Shown here in pieces: positions 27,396 through 37,000 of a stretch of DNA of 64,000 nt (its first letter is position 1; each line of letters begins with the position of its first letter). The notes below the pieces were generated by a model that was not told the origin of the DNA, did not search any database, and saw nothing but the letters and a program-made list of their open reading frames with translations. Both the position numbers and the translations under genes were made by a program. Origin of the DNA: Chryseobacterium gambrini (GTDB taxonomy: Bacteria > Bacteroidota > Bacteroidia > Flavobacteriales > Weeksellaceae). Where the stretch lies: the NCBI RefSeq assembly GCF_900156825.1, contig NZ_FTOV01000004.1, forward strand, positions 296,679 to 360,678, given 5' to 3'.

Positions 27396-28226
27396 ATGGG
27401 AAAAAGTAAATATCCGAATTTCACGTTTACATGGATTGGCGGTCTTGTTTTACTGGCAGGATTGTTTTTCGGAACAATGGTAGTTTCGTTTTTTAATGTT
27501 TTCTGGATGTTTACCTTCAAAGAAAATCTACAGTACAGAGACTGGTTTTTTATGATTACCAATGCCGCAGGATTTCTTACGGCGATTGCTTTTTTTGATT
27601 TTTTCATCGTGAGAAGAACAACAGGAATGAAGCTGAATTTCAATTTTTCTCCCACTAATTTTTCTACCTATCTCCTGATTTTTCCAATGATGATCGGGAT
27701 GATGTTTATTGCAGAATTTATTACCGCCCAGATTCCTACAACGGGACCTTTTTTCGGAAAGTATTACGATTTTTTCACTCAGATGATGGAAAAACTTACC
27801 GATGATCCGGTTGTGATGATCATTACTGCTGTTATCTGTGCACCTATTTTTGAAGAAATTATTTTCAGGGGAATTATCCAGAAAGGATTGATGAATAAAG
27901 GCGTTGAACCAAAAATGGCAATTGTTTTTGCTTCCGTAATCTTTGGAGCGATTCACGGAAATCCGTGGCAGTTTGTGGGAGCAGTTCTGTTAGGATGCGT
28001 TCTGGGATTGGTCTATTACAAAACAAAATCTCTGCTTTTACCAATGCTTTTGCATGGTTTTAATAATTTATGTTCCACCTTATTAATCACTTATGTAAAA
28101 ACGGAAAGCTTCGCAGATGCTTTCAAAGTTTCAGAATGGATCATACTGACGATAGGAATTGCACTTTTCTCCTTGTTTTATTTTCTTTTTATGAAAAAAT
28201 ATAAAGTGCATTATTCTGAAATTTAA
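27396..28226 (+). CDS. CPBP family intramembrane glutamic endopeptidase (CAAX/Abi type)
   Basis: A 276-residue membrane protein with about seven to eight hydrophobic helices. The family's catalytic motifs are all present: EEIIFR (E153, E154, R158), the second histidine motif FGAIHGNPWQF (H187) and HGFNN (H220, N223). The family includes Rce1-like proteases and bacterial immunity or envelope proteases; the substrate is unknown. The ATG at 27396 was chosen because an in-frame TTG nine codons earlier falls inside the -7 box. It is monocistronic. Confidence 0.88.
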   Translation: MGKSKYPNFTFTWIGGLVLLAGLFFGTMVVSFFNVFWMFTFKENLQYRDWFFMITNAAGFLTAIAFFDFFIVRRTTGMKLNFNFSPTNFSTYLLIFPMMIGMMFIAEFITAQIPTTGPFFGKYYDFFTQMMEKLTDDPVVMIITAVICAPIFEEIIFRGIIQKGLMNKGVEPKMAIVFASVIFGAIHGNPWQFVGAVLLGCVLGLVYYKTKSLLLPMLLHGFNNLCSTLLITYVKTESFADAFKVSEWIILTIGIALFSLFYFLFMKKYKVHYSEI

Positions 28227-28235
28227 ATCTAAACA

Positions 28236-28300
28236 CGAATGACACTAGATTTTTAAACACTAATTTCACTAATATCATTGGTGTTATTTGTGATGATGAT
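28236..28300. repeat. Dispersed repeat with 'CACTAATTTCACTAATA / GGTGTTATTTGTG' arms
   Basis: AACACGAATGACACTAG and AAACACTAATTTCACTAATA are followed by ATTGGTGTTATTTGTGATG, the inverse type of arm. Similar pieces lie at 17929-18092 and 25571-25612. It fills most of the gap between the CPBP and rdgB genes. Confidence 0.45.
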
Positions 28301-28331
28301 TTAAGGTTTAAACAAAATAGAAATTAAATAA

Positions 28332-28919
28332 ATGAAATTGAATATGGAATTACTGGTAGCAACGCACAACATACATAAGAAAGAAGAAATTCAGCAGATT
28401 TTAGGCGATGAATTTGTCGTTAAAAGTCTTGCTGATTACGATCTTCATGACGAAATCGTAGAAGACGGAGATTCTTTCAATGCCAATGCGTTAATTAAGG
28501 CGAAATACTGCTTCGAAAAAACAGGAATTCCAAGTTTGGGCGATGACAGCGGACTGGTTGTAGAATCTCTGGACGGAAGACCGGGAATTTTTTCCGCGCG
28601 TTATGCAGGAAATCATGATTTTGCTAAAAATATCGAAAAAGTTTTGGGCGAAATGGAAGGTATTGAAAACAGAAAAGCGTATTTCATTACTGTTTTATGC
28701 TATTATGACGAAAACGGAGTCAAATATTTCGACGGAAGGGTTCACGGAAATTTACTGAAGGAAAATAAAGGTTTCAAAGGGTTTGGCTACGATCCGATCT
28801 TTGTTCCGGAAGGGTACGACATGACTTTTGCAGAGATGGAACCACAGGATAAAAACAAAATCAGCCACAGAAAACAGGCTTTGGATCTATTTTTGGATTT
28901 TCTGAAAGGGAAAGAATAG
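28332..28919 (+). CDS. rdgB: dITP/XTP pyrophosphatase (non-canonical purine NTP pyrophosphatase)
   Basis: A protein of 195 residues (191 if the ATG at 28344 is used) of the HAM1/RdgB family, which hydrolyses dITP, ITP and XTP to monophosphates and so keeps them out of DNA. The family start motif LLVATHNIHKKEEI, the central GDDSGLVVESLDGRPGIFSA and the C-terminal KNKISHRKQAL are all present. The second ATG (28344, giving MELLVATHN) fits the usual family start better. It lies upstream of RNase Z but is separated from it by a hexamer-repeat element carrying that gene's own promoter. Confidence 0.95.
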   Translation: MKLNMELLVATHNIHKKEEIQQILGDEFVVKSLADYDLHDEIVEDGDSFNANALIKAKYCFEKTGIPSLGDDSGLVVESLDGRPGIFSARYAGNHDFAKNIEKVLGEMEGIENRKAYFITVLCYYDENGVKYFDGRVHGNLLKENKGFKGFGYDPIFVPEGYDMTFAEMEPQDKNKISHRKQALDLFLDFLKGKE

Positions 28920-29035
28920 TTTGAGGTTGAGGCTAAGATGTATGGTAAAAACAGAAACCGGAATTTAGATATTTAAATTGGTTTCCACTACGTAATTTTA
29001 ATCTCAGCGTAAATCTTAGTCTTAACCTAAATCCG
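28920..29035. repeat. Hexamer-satellite inverted element, copy 1 (before RNase Z)
   Basis: A G-rich arm (GAGGTTGAGGCTAAGAT at about 28923-28939) faces six degenerate hexamers of the type TAATCT/AAATCT/TAACCT at 28999-29034. The -7 box of RNase Z begins at 29036, directly after the last hexamer. The closely related element at 51341-51423 shares the block TTTTAATCTCAGC. Confidence 0.6.
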
Positions 29036-29043
29036 TACATTTG
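29036..29043 (+). promoter_or_regulatory. -7 box (TACATTTG) for RNase Z
   Basis: Exact match to TAnnTTTG, 21 bases before the TTG start at 29065. It makes a leader of about 15 bases likely and supports that unusual start. Confidence 0.6.
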
Positions 29044-29064
29044 TCACCTTAATAAACCATCGAT

Positions 29065-29979
29065 TTGAGTACTTATTTAACGATATTAGGCTTTAATTCA
29101 GCAATTCCTACGGTAAATTCTTCTCCTACCGCGCAGTTTCTGGAGATGGAAGAACGGTCTTTCCTCATCGATTGCGGGGAAGGAACGCAGGTACAGTTGA
29201 GAAAAGCCAAAGCGAAATTTTCGAAGATCAATCATATTTTTATTTCTCATCTTCACGGAGATCACTGTTTTGGTTTACCGGGACTTATTGCTTCCTTCAG
29301 ACTTTTGGGAAGAGAAACGCCGCTTCACGTTTACGGTCCGAAAGGAATTAAGAAAATGCTGGAAACTATTTTCACGATTACAGAGACGCACCGTGGTTTT
29401 GAAGTGGTATATCATGAACTGGATAAAGATTATTCAGAGAAAATTTATGAAGACAACAGGGTAGAAGTGTACACCATTCCTCTGGATCACAGAATATACT
29501 GCAACGGTTATCTGTTTAAAGAAAAACCAAAAGACAGGCATCTGAACATGAAGGAAATCGCGAAGTACAGCGAAATAGAAACCTGCGATTATCACAATAT
29601 AAAAGCCGGAAAAGATTTTGTTTTAAGCGATGGATATGTGCTTAAAAATGAAATTCTTACCGTAGAACCTGCCCCTTCTGTATCTTACGCCTTTTGCAGT
29701 GATACGAGATATCTGGAAAGTGTGATCCCGATCATTAAAAATGTAACCGTGCTTTATCATGAATCTACATTTCTTCACGATTTGAAGGAAATGGCAGATT
29801 ATACAGGACATACAACTGCTCTGGAAGCCGCAACGGTAGCCAGAAAAGCAGAAGTAGGAAAACTGATCTTAGGACATTTTTCCAACCGTTATGGAGATCT
29901 TACCGTATTTACCGATGAAGCAAGAACTGTTTTTCCCAATACTTTCTTACCGAAAGCACTGGAACCTGTAAAAATTTAA
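29065..29979 (+). CDS. rnz: Ribonuclease Z (tRNA 3' processing endonuclease)
   Basis: A 304-residue metallo-beta-lactamase-fold nuclease that removes 3' trailers from tRNA precursors. The zinc motif HLHGDH (H62, H64, D66, H67) and the family-specific start (STYLTILGFNSAIPT) are clear, with PLDHRIYCNGYLF and the C-terminal HFSNRYGD also present. It starts with TTG: no in-frame ATG precedes it, the family N-terminus begins right here, and a -7 box lies just upstream. The TIGR02757 gene starts six bases after the stop, so the two are co-transcribed. Confidence 0.94.
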   Translation: MSTYLTILGFNSAIPTVNSSPTAQFLEMEERSFLIDCGEGTQVQLRKAKAKFSKINHIFISHLHGDHCFGLPGLIASFRLLGRETPLHVYGPKGIKKMLETIFTITETHRGFEVVYHELDKDYSEKIYEDNRVEVYTIPLDHRIYCNGYLFKEKPKDRHLNMKEIAKYSEIETCDYHNIKAGKDFVLSDGYVLKNEILTVEPAPSVSYAFCSDTRYLESVIPIIKNVTVLYHESTFLHDLKEMADYTGHTTALEAATVARKAEVGKLILGHFSNRYGDLTVFTDEARTVFPNTFLPKALEPVKI

Positions 29980-29985
29980 AAAATA

Positions 29986-30756
29986 ATGTTGAAGTTTGAA
30001 GAACTGAAAATCTTCTTAGATGAAAAAGCAGACCAGTACAATGATCCTGAATTTATAGAAAATGATCCGATCCAGATTCCGCATCGTTTTTCTCTGAAAC
30101 AGGATATTGAAATTGCAGGATTTCTGGCGGCTACAATTTCGTGGGGAAACAGAAAAGCGATCATTAAATCGGCAGAAAAAATGCTCGATATTATGGGAAA
30201 TTCACCCTATGATTTTGTTTTGAATCATTCGGAAAAGGATTTGAAACTGCTGGAGGGCAAAAGTGTTCACAGAACTTTTAACGGAGAAGATTTTGCTTAT
30301 TTTATTAAGCAGTTTAACAGAATTTATACGGAAAATGAAAGTCTGGAGGATTTATTCAGGGTAAATGATTCTGAAATTAATTTTTCTCATTCGATTGAAC
30401 GTTTCAGAACACAGTTTCTGGGAACGGAAAAGCACAGAACACATAAACACGTAAGTTCGCCGTATAAAAATTCTTCCACCAAAAGAATCATTATGTTTCT
30501 GCGTTGGATGGTACGTAACGACAGGCGTGGCGTAGATTTTGGCCTTTGGGAAAACACAGATCCGAAATATCTGTCGATTCCTTTGGATGTACATACCGGA
30601 AATATTTCAAGGAAACTGGGGCTGATTACCAGAACGCAGAACGACTGGAAAACCGTGGAGGAACTGGATCTTGTGATCCGGAAATTTGATGAAAAAGATC
30701 CTGCAAAATACGATTTTGCATTGTTTGGACTGGGAGTTACGAAAGAATTACTATAA
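29986..30756 (+). CDS. TIGR02757 / DUF2400 family protein
   Basis: A 256-residue soluble protein matching the Bacteroidota and proteobacterial TIGR02757/DUF2400 family by length and by the segments EIAGFLAATISWGNRKAI, MFLRWMVRNDRRGVDFGLW and IPLDVHTGNISRKLGLI. The family has a helix-hairpin-helix-like fold related to DNA glycosylases but no established activity. It lies six bases downstream of RNase Z and 13 bases upstream of the membrane/coiled-coil gene at 30770, so a three-gene operon is likely. Confidence 0.85.
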   Translation: MLKFEELKIFLDEKADQYNDPEFIENDPIQIPHRFSLKQDIEIAGFLAATISWGNRKAIIKSAEKMLDIMGNSPYDFVLNHSEKDLKLLEGKSVHRTFNGEDFAYFIKQFNRIYTENESLEDLFRVNDSEINFSHSIERFRTQFLGTEKHRTHKHVSSPYKNSSTKRIIMFLRWMVRNDRRGVDFGLWENTDPKYLSIPLDVHTGNISRKLGLITRTQNDWKTVEELDLVIRKFDEKDPAKYDFALFGLGVTKELL

Positions 30757-30769
30757 AAATTGAAACGCA

Positions 30770-31321
30770 ATGAAAAAGAACGAAGAAAAAATTGAAATGC
30801 TGGAAAAAATTGCCAACGGAATTACATGGTGGATTGGCTCTATTCCGTCGCTCATTGCGCATACCCTGTTTTTTTTGATTTCTTTTCTTCTGCCGATCCT
30901 CCATCTTGTGGAATTTGATAAAATGCTGCTGATTCTTACAACGGTCGTTTCTTTAGAAGCAATTTATCTTGCCATTTTCATCCAGATGTCGGTGAATAAA
31001 AGCCATGAAAAAATTGAGGTTATTCAGGAAGATATCGAGGAAATTAGTGAGGATATTGAAGATATCCAGGAAGATATCGAAGAGATCAGCGAAGACATTG
31101 AGGAAATCAGCGAGGATATCGAAGAAATTAATGAAGATATTGAAGATATTCAGGAAGATATCGAAGAAATTAATGAGGACGAAGATGAAGAAGATCACAT
31201 TGAACGCGCCAAAAATGTGATGCTGAAAAGCAATGTAAGTTCCAATAAAAATGAAATTAAAGCACTGAAAGATAAGATCTCAGAATTGCAGAATATGATT
31301 GATGAACTGAAAAAAGATTAG
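30770..31321 (+). CDS. DUF1003-like membrane protein with heptad-repeat coiled coil
   Basis: A 183-residue protein. Residues 15-78 contain two transmembrane helices with a resemblance to DUF1003 (GSIPSLIAHTLFF, LTTVVSLEAIYLAIFIQMS). Residues 82-137 are eight tandem seven-residue units (IEVIQED, then alternating IEEISED, IEDIQED and IEEINED), a perfect heptad phase with Ile at a and d positions and otherwise acidic. An acidic patch (EDEDEEDH) and a second coiled coil (KNEIKALKDKISELQ, 150-180) follow. It is probably an oligomeric membrane protein with a cytoplasmic acidic stalk. It closes the rnz operon, and a terminator follows at 31364. Confidence 0.7.
   Translation: MKKNEEKIEMLEKIANGITWWIGSIPSLIAHTLFFLISFLLPILHLVEFDKMLLILTTVVSLEAIYLAIFIQMSVNKSHEKIEVIQEDIEEISEDIEDIQEDIEEISEDIEEISEDIEEINEDIEDIQEDIEEINEDEDEEDHIERAKNVMLKSNVSSNKNEIKALKDKISELQNMIDELKKD
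31013..31180 (+). repeat. Tandem 21-bp coding repeat (eight units)
   Basis: Eight units of 21 bases, each coding one heptad. Base differences are mostly at third positions or give S/N/Q exchanges. The in-frame period would allow change in stalk length by slippage or recombination without a frameshift. Confidence 0.85.
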
Positions 31322-31363
31322 TTAATCAACAGATATAATTGTTGAAATAGTAAAAATTCATAC

Positions 31364-31395
31364 AAAAAGGCTGATAATTTTATCAGTCTTTTTTA
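31364..31395 (+). terminator. Rho-independent terminator of the rnz operon
   Basis: Stem AAAAAGGCTGATA with TATCAGTCTTTTT (one G-T pair), loop ATTT, followed by T. Confidence 0.8.
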
Positions 31396-31497
31396 TTAAT
31401 TCAGATAGAATATCTGTTATTTCTGTAATTTTAAAATATTTTAGGTTATTTGTAGCATAACGCTTATTTTTTGTTCTGATTTTAGCCAATAATTTAG

Positions 31498-31505
31498 TAT
31501 TTTTG
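31498..31505 (+). promoter_or_regulatory. -7 box (TATTTTTG) for the first type B protein
   Basis: Exact TAnnTTTG match 16 bases before the ATG at 31522, with TCTG 19 bases upstream as a possible -33 box. The same box with the flank TAGTATTTTTG recurs before 34053. Confidence 0.6.
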
Positions 31506-31521
31506 AACAAACAACAACAAA

Positions 31522-33882
31522 ATGTTAAATTATAGATTAAAAAACTACTATTTCTTTTTAGTGTTGCTTCTGGTTTCGGGATCTGTGTTTGCCCAAAAAA
31601 CATCAAGAAAACCGATCAAAGAAAAGCATACTAATTCGAGTTTAAAGTCAGGTGCTTTTATAGATGTGAATGTCGCTTCTTACGCGCCATCTTCTTACAA
31701 TATAGAACAGCTTGTTAAAAACGTTCTGATTTCAGGAGGATCAAGCTGCGCCGTTGCCAACGTTACCAACGTTACTGTTTCTCCCAACCAGCCTGCCACA
31801 GATACGGAAAGAGCTTGGGGATACTTTCATAAAGGAACTACCGCTTTTCCGTTTACGGATGGTGTTGTATTGGTAACAGGAAAAGCCCGAAGAGCAGGAA
31901 ATGTGTTGGAAAGCGGATTGAGCGATCCTGTTCCCGGATCTACCGTTAGTGATCCGGATCTTGTAACGGCAATTAATCCTTTGGCTCCGTTAAAAGATGC
32001 CGTTTTTATTGAGTTCGACTTTGTTCCTAACAGTACTCAGGTAAAATTTAATTATATTTTTGCTTCAGAAGAATATACCTCAGATTTCCCTTGTGGAGTT
32101 TATTCCGATGGTTTTGCTTTATTACTGAAAAAAGTAGGGGATCCTACTTATACCAATATGGCAATTTTACCGGGAACAGCGGGACCTGTAAGCGTTACCA
32201 ACATCGTTCCTTCCGGTAACGGGTTCTCCTGCGGACCTATTAACGAAGCTTATTTCGGAGGAATGAACACTTCAAATATCGAAACGAATTTCAATGGAAG
32301 AACAATTCCTTTAACGGCAACTGCAACGGTAATTCCGGGGCAGACGTATCATTTTAAAATGGTTTTGGCTGATGCTTCCGACAGCAGTTTTGACTCTGCG
32401 GTTTTTCTTCAGGGAGGATCTTTTGACATCGGAATGACCATTGTAGACGGCAGCGGAAATCCATTAACCAGTGTTAACATGTGTGATAACACGCCGCAAA
32501 CTCTAACAGCGCAAATCGCTTCTGTTCCGGGAATGACCTTCCAATGGTACAAAGACGGTGTTGCAATTGCAGGGGCAACCAATGCGACCTATATCGCTAC
32601 ATCACCCGGTGTGTATGTGGTAAGAACATTTGTGGGCGGAACCAACTGCCAGACAGCTACTGTTACCATTGTAGGCGGTACAACGCCACCTGCACAGAAT
32701 GCTACTTTAAAACTTTGTACAACACCATCTCTGGCAACATTTAATTTAAATGATGCAACGCCGCAGATTACAACTTCCACTACGGCCATCGTTCGTTATT
32801 ATGTGAATCAGGCAGATGCTGTTGCTCAAAATGCAAATTATCTTACGGCAGCGCAAATGGCAAGTTATAACGGAACGGACGGACAGGTTTTGTATGTCGT
32901 GGTTTCTAATGGAGCTTTCTGTAGCAAAACGGTAACTTTAACTTTAAGAAAAGAAGCAACGCCTGTTGCACAGCTTACGGCAACAAAAGTAAGAATCTGC
33001 TTAGGCGAATCTACAACTTTAACAGCTTCCAATGGCGCAACGTATCAATGGACGAATTTATCGGGAACCGGAGCTACGCAGACCGTTTCTCCAACTCAGA
33101 CTACAACATATTCTGTTTACGCGATCGGAACACAGGGATGTAAATCTTTACAGCCTGCATCCGTTACCGTAGAAGTGGTTCCGGCTATTAAATCAACACT
33201 TTCCGGTGGTATGATCTGTCAGGGAGATGTTATTAATTTAGATGCAGGAGCAGGACCGAACTACAGTTATCTTTGGAGTAATGGAGCAACATCTCAGACG
33301 ATTTCTGTAGGAACGCCGGGAACATACAGTGTAACCATTACCAATGGAGTATGTTCAAAAGTCTTTACAACACAGGTTATTCAGGCGGTTATTCCGGAAG
33401 TTATTAATGTTAACTATAACGAAAACGGAACCATGATTATTACGGCAAGTAATCCAAGCAACGGTGTTTTGGAATATTCTGTTGATAATGGTTTAACATG
33501 GCAAAATTCCAATACATTTACCAATGTGCCTAGAAATACGGTGATCTCCATCAGAGTAAGAGTAAAGAATACAAGCTGTGTAGGCTTCCTTGAATATTTT
33601 ACATTCGTGATGCAGAATGTTATTACGCCAAACGGAGATAACATTAACGACATCATCGATTTCCGAATCGTGAATAAAAACAAAGACTTTAAAGCTTCTA
33701 TTTTCGACCGTTACGGAAAAGAAGTCTACAGGGAAAGCAGCTTACAGCCTTATTGGGATGGATATTTCCAAGGTAAACGACTGAATACCTCATCATACTG
33801 GTATCAGGTAAGTTTTGAAGATCCTGCAAGTAAAAAGCCGGTTGTAAAGACAGGATGGATCTTATTGAAAAATTTTGAATAA
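31522..33882 (+). CDS. T9SS type B sorted protein with choice-of-anchor-L domain (paralogue 1)
   Basis: A 786-residue secreted protein. The signal peptide (about 1-24, ending VFAQ) is followed by a choice-of-anchor-L domain (about 50-310: QLVKNVLISGG, WGYFHKGT, FVPNSTQVKFNYIFASEEY, GQTYHFKMVLADASDSSFDSAVFL). Ig-like segments follow (MTFQWYKDGVAIAGATNATY, ICLGESTTLTASNGATYQW, NYSYLWSNGATSQTISV). A type B sorting domain (gliding-motility-type, CHU_C) ends the protein: NVITPNGDNINDIIDF, IFDRYGKEVY, GWILLKNFE. Type B domains are usually cleaved late and linked to surface or motility functions in Bacteroidota. Two paralogues follow, each with its own promoter and terminator. Confidence 0.88.
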   Translation: MLNYRLKNYYFFLVLLLVSGSVFAQKTSRKPIKEKHTNSSLKSGAFIDVNVASYAPSSYNIEQLVKNVLISGGSSCAVANVTNVTVSPNQPATDTERAWGYFHKGTTAFPFTDGVVLVTGKARRAGNVLESGLSDPVPGSTVSDPDLVTAINPLAPLKDAVFIEFDFVPNSTQVKFNYIFASEEYTSDFPCGVYSDGFALLLKKVGDPTYTNMAILPGTAGPVSVTNIVPSGNGFSCGPINEAYFGGMNTSNIETNFNGRTIPLTATATVIPGQTYHFKMVLADASDSSFDSAVFLQGGSFDIGMTIVDGSGNPLTSVNMCDNTPQTLTAQIASVPGMTFQWYKDGVAIAGATNATYIATSPGVYVVRTFVGGTNCQTATVTIVGGTTPPAQNATLKLCTTPSLATFNLNDATPQITTSTTAIVRYYVNQADAVAQNANYLTAAQMASYNGTDGQVLYVVVSNGAFCSKTVTLTLRKEATPVAQLTATKVRICLGESTTLTASNGATYQWTNLSGTGATQTVSPTQTTTYSVYAIGTQGCKSLQPASVTVEVVPAIKSTLSGGMICQGDVINLDAGAGPNYSYLWSNGATSQTISVGTPGTYSVTITNGVCSKVFTTQVIQAVIPEVINVNYNENGTMIITASNPSNGVLEYSVDNGLTWQNSNTFTNVPRNTVISIRVRVKNTSCVGFLEYFTFVMQNVITPNGDNINDIIDFRIVNKNKDFKASIFDRYGKEVYRESSLQPYWDGYFQGKRLNTSSYWYQVSFEDPASKKPVVKTGWILLKNFE

Positions 33883-33899
33883 ATTTTGAATCACAATAG

Positions 33900-33928
33900 A
33901 AAAGACCAACAATTTGTTGGTCTTTTTT
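33900..33928 (+). terminator. Rho-independent terminator
   Basis: Stem AAAAGACCAAC with GTTGGTCTTTT around a five-base loop, followed by T. Confidence 0.85.
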
Positions 33929-34028
33929 ACGTTTTAGAGATAATTGAAATTACTCTTTTTATAATATCTTTAATTGTATTAGTGATAATGTAATTAGCAT
34001 TGAATTGAAATTCAATTGAAAAAAATAG

Positions 34029-34036
34029 TATTTTTG
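34029..34036 (+). promoter_or_regulatory. -7 box (TATTTTTG) for the second type B protein
   Basis: Exact TAnnTTTG match 16 bases before the ATG at 34053, with the same flank (TAG before it) as the box at 31498. Confidence 0.6.
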
Positions 34037-34052
34037 TTTAAAATAATATAAA

Positions 34053-37000
34053 ATGTTAAATAGGAGGACAAAAAATTTATTTTTGGCTTTGCTTTTGGTT
34101 TTTGTAGGGAGTTTCGTTAATGCACAGAAAGGCAGGGACGGAAAAGGTGTAACGAGCAGACAAACCCCTGAAAATATGAAAGCCGGAGCTTTTATAGATG
34201 TAAATACTGCGGCTTATCCGGAGTCTGCATACAGTATCACACAACTGGTAAAAGATGTGCTCATTAGTGGAGGGTCTACATGTTCCGCAGCTAATGTAAC
34301 CAATGTATCTGTTTCTCCTAATTTAGCAGTGACAGACCAAAACAGAAGCTGGGGATATTTTAATAAAGCAACCACTAATTTTCCTTTTGCCAAAGGAATT
34401 GTCCTTACAACAGGATATGCGAGAAAAGCAGGAAATGATCTTCAGGGAACTTTAAGTGATGGTTTAGGCTCTGGAGGAGATGCAGATTTGGCGGCGGCTC
34501 TTGGAGTTCCTAACAATCAGCTTAATGATGCGACTTATATAGAATTCGATTTTGTTCCGGCTTCTACGAAAGTTACTTTCAGATATTTATTTGCTTCAAA
34601 AGAATATCAGACTAATTTCCCTTGTACCATCAGTGATGGTTTTGCACTTTTATTAAGAAAAGTAGGGGATCCTTATACCAATCTTGCCGTTTTACCGGGA
34701 GGAGCAGGTCCTGTAAGTGTTACCAATATTCACCCTTCCACACAATATCAGACGGGTGCTCCATTGGCTTGCGGAGCTGCAAACGTATCGTATTTCGGAG
34801 GATATAATATTCCTCAGATCGAAACGAACTTTAACGGACGTACTGTTCCGTTAACGGCAACAGCAACAGTAATTCCGGGTCAGACTTATCATTTCAAAAT
34901 GGTTTTGGCAGATTATCAGGATGCTAATTTCGATTCTGCGGTATTTCTTGAAGCAGGATCTTTTGATATTGGTGTACAGTTATTGGATCCTGCAGGAGTT
35001 ACACTTCCTTCCTCCATCAACGTCTGTGATAATACTCCGCAGACATTCACTGCGTCAGTTCAGGGAGTTGGAGCTACTTATCAATGGTATTTGGGAACAA
35101 ACCCGATTCCGGGAGCAACTAATGCTTCTTATACAGCTACACAACCGGGAGTATATTCAGTTCAGGTATTTTTACCCGGAAATACCTGTCCGGGAACGGC
35201 TTCCATCACTATTGTCGGGGGAACTTCGCCCACGGTTCAGAATGCAACACTCACATCCTGTTACACACAGGGTAATGCTACTTTCAACTTAACGTCGGCA
35301 CAACCTTCAATCAGTACAACACCGGGAGCAACATTTGCTTATTATGTGAATCAGGCAGATGCGGTTGCAGGAAATGGAAATACGATTGCGAATCCGACCG
35401 CCTTTTCAAGTCCGGGACAGACGGTGTATGTTTCAGTTAAAAACGGATTTTGTTCCAAAGTTGCTGAATTACAACTGATAAAAGCGCCTCAGATTACGGC
35501 AACTATTGCTACACCGGGAGTGTTAACATGTACAAATTCACAGGTTACTTTAAATGCTTCGTCTTCAGTATATCCTACAGGTTCTACCTTTAGCTGGACA
35601 ACAACAAACGGAAATATTGTTTCGGGAGCGAATACTTTAAATCCGGTGGTAAATACAGCGGGAACTTATACTTTAACCATATCTAATGTTTATCAGCCGG
35701 GAAATCTTACCTGTACAGCAACAGCGAATGTAACCGTTACGGGAGACAGTGCACCGCCAACTACAGGACTAACGGCTTCAAAAGTTTTAATCTGTTCAGG
35801 AGAATCGGTAACTTTAACGGCTTCCGGCGGGGCTACTTACAATTGGGTTGGTCTTCCGGGAAATGGAGCGACACAAACTGTTTCTCCTACGACAACAACA
35901 ACGTATACGGTTACTGCGGTGGGAGCGAACGGATGCGTTTCTGCTACTCCAGCAACAGTTACGATACAGGTGACTCAGCCTATTACTGTACAGAATGCGA
36001 CTTTACTGAAATGTTATCAGACCGGAGGAATTAATTATAATTTAACAGAGGCGCAACCTCAGATTACTACTGCACCGGGAGTTACTTTTGCCTATTATCT
36101 GAATGTTGCGGATGCCAATGCCGGAAATACGAATACAATTGCCAATCCTGCATCTTTCAATAGTGCGGGAGGACAGACGATATATGTTTTAGTAACAAAC
36201 GGAGGATGTAAAAATGTGGTCACATTACAGCTTTTGTCTACTCCTCAAACAACTTTAACCATTAATCCGCCTCAGCAGATTACCTGTACCACTCCTCAGA
36301 TTACATTGAATGCTTCATCTTCTGTAATTCCTGCAGGATCTACCATTACATGGACCGCAACCGGCGGTGGAAATATTGTTTCTGGAGCCAATACATTAAC
36401 TCCGGTGGTAAACGCGGGTGGAGTATATACTTTAACGGTAACCAATATCAACCAGCCCGGAAATTTAAACTGTACTTATACTTCAAACGTTACAGTAACA
36501 CAAAATACAACCGCTCCGACAGCGACTGTAACTTCTACGGCATTACAGATATGTTCAGGAGAATCTGTTACTTTAACGGCTTCCGGAGGTGCAACCTACA
36601 ATTGGACAGGTCTTACAGGAAATGGAAATACGCAGGTAGTTTCTCCTACTTCTACAACTACTTACACCGTTTTTGCTGTGGGTGCCAATGGATGTGTTTC
36701 AGCGACTCCTGCTACCATTACAATAATCGTGGCTCCTCCTGTAGCAGTTTTAACTGCTTCTCAAATGAAAATATGTGCAGGTGAATCTGTAACTTTAACA
36801 GCAACCGGCGGCGTTACTTATGAATGGATAGGTTTACCGGGCAACGGAAGTACACAGATTGTATCTCCAACATCCACGACTACTTATTCTGTTTTTGCTT
36901 TAGGTGGAAACGGATGTAAAGTCACTAATCCTACTTCAATTACCATTCAGGTTGTTCCTGCAATTGTTTCTGCTCTGAAAGATGTTAATGTTTGTGCGGG

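Noticed and set aside
27182..27655. 157-residue minus-strand frame upstream of the CPBP protease
   Set aside because: It overlaps the N-terminal half of the well-supported CPBP gene, shows low-complexity content without family pattern, and crosses the repeat arm at 27246.
30953..31220. Open frames in both other directions over the 21-bp repeat
   Set aside because: They exist only because the heptad repeat keeps other frames open; the sense frame continues a membrane protein and has third-position variation.
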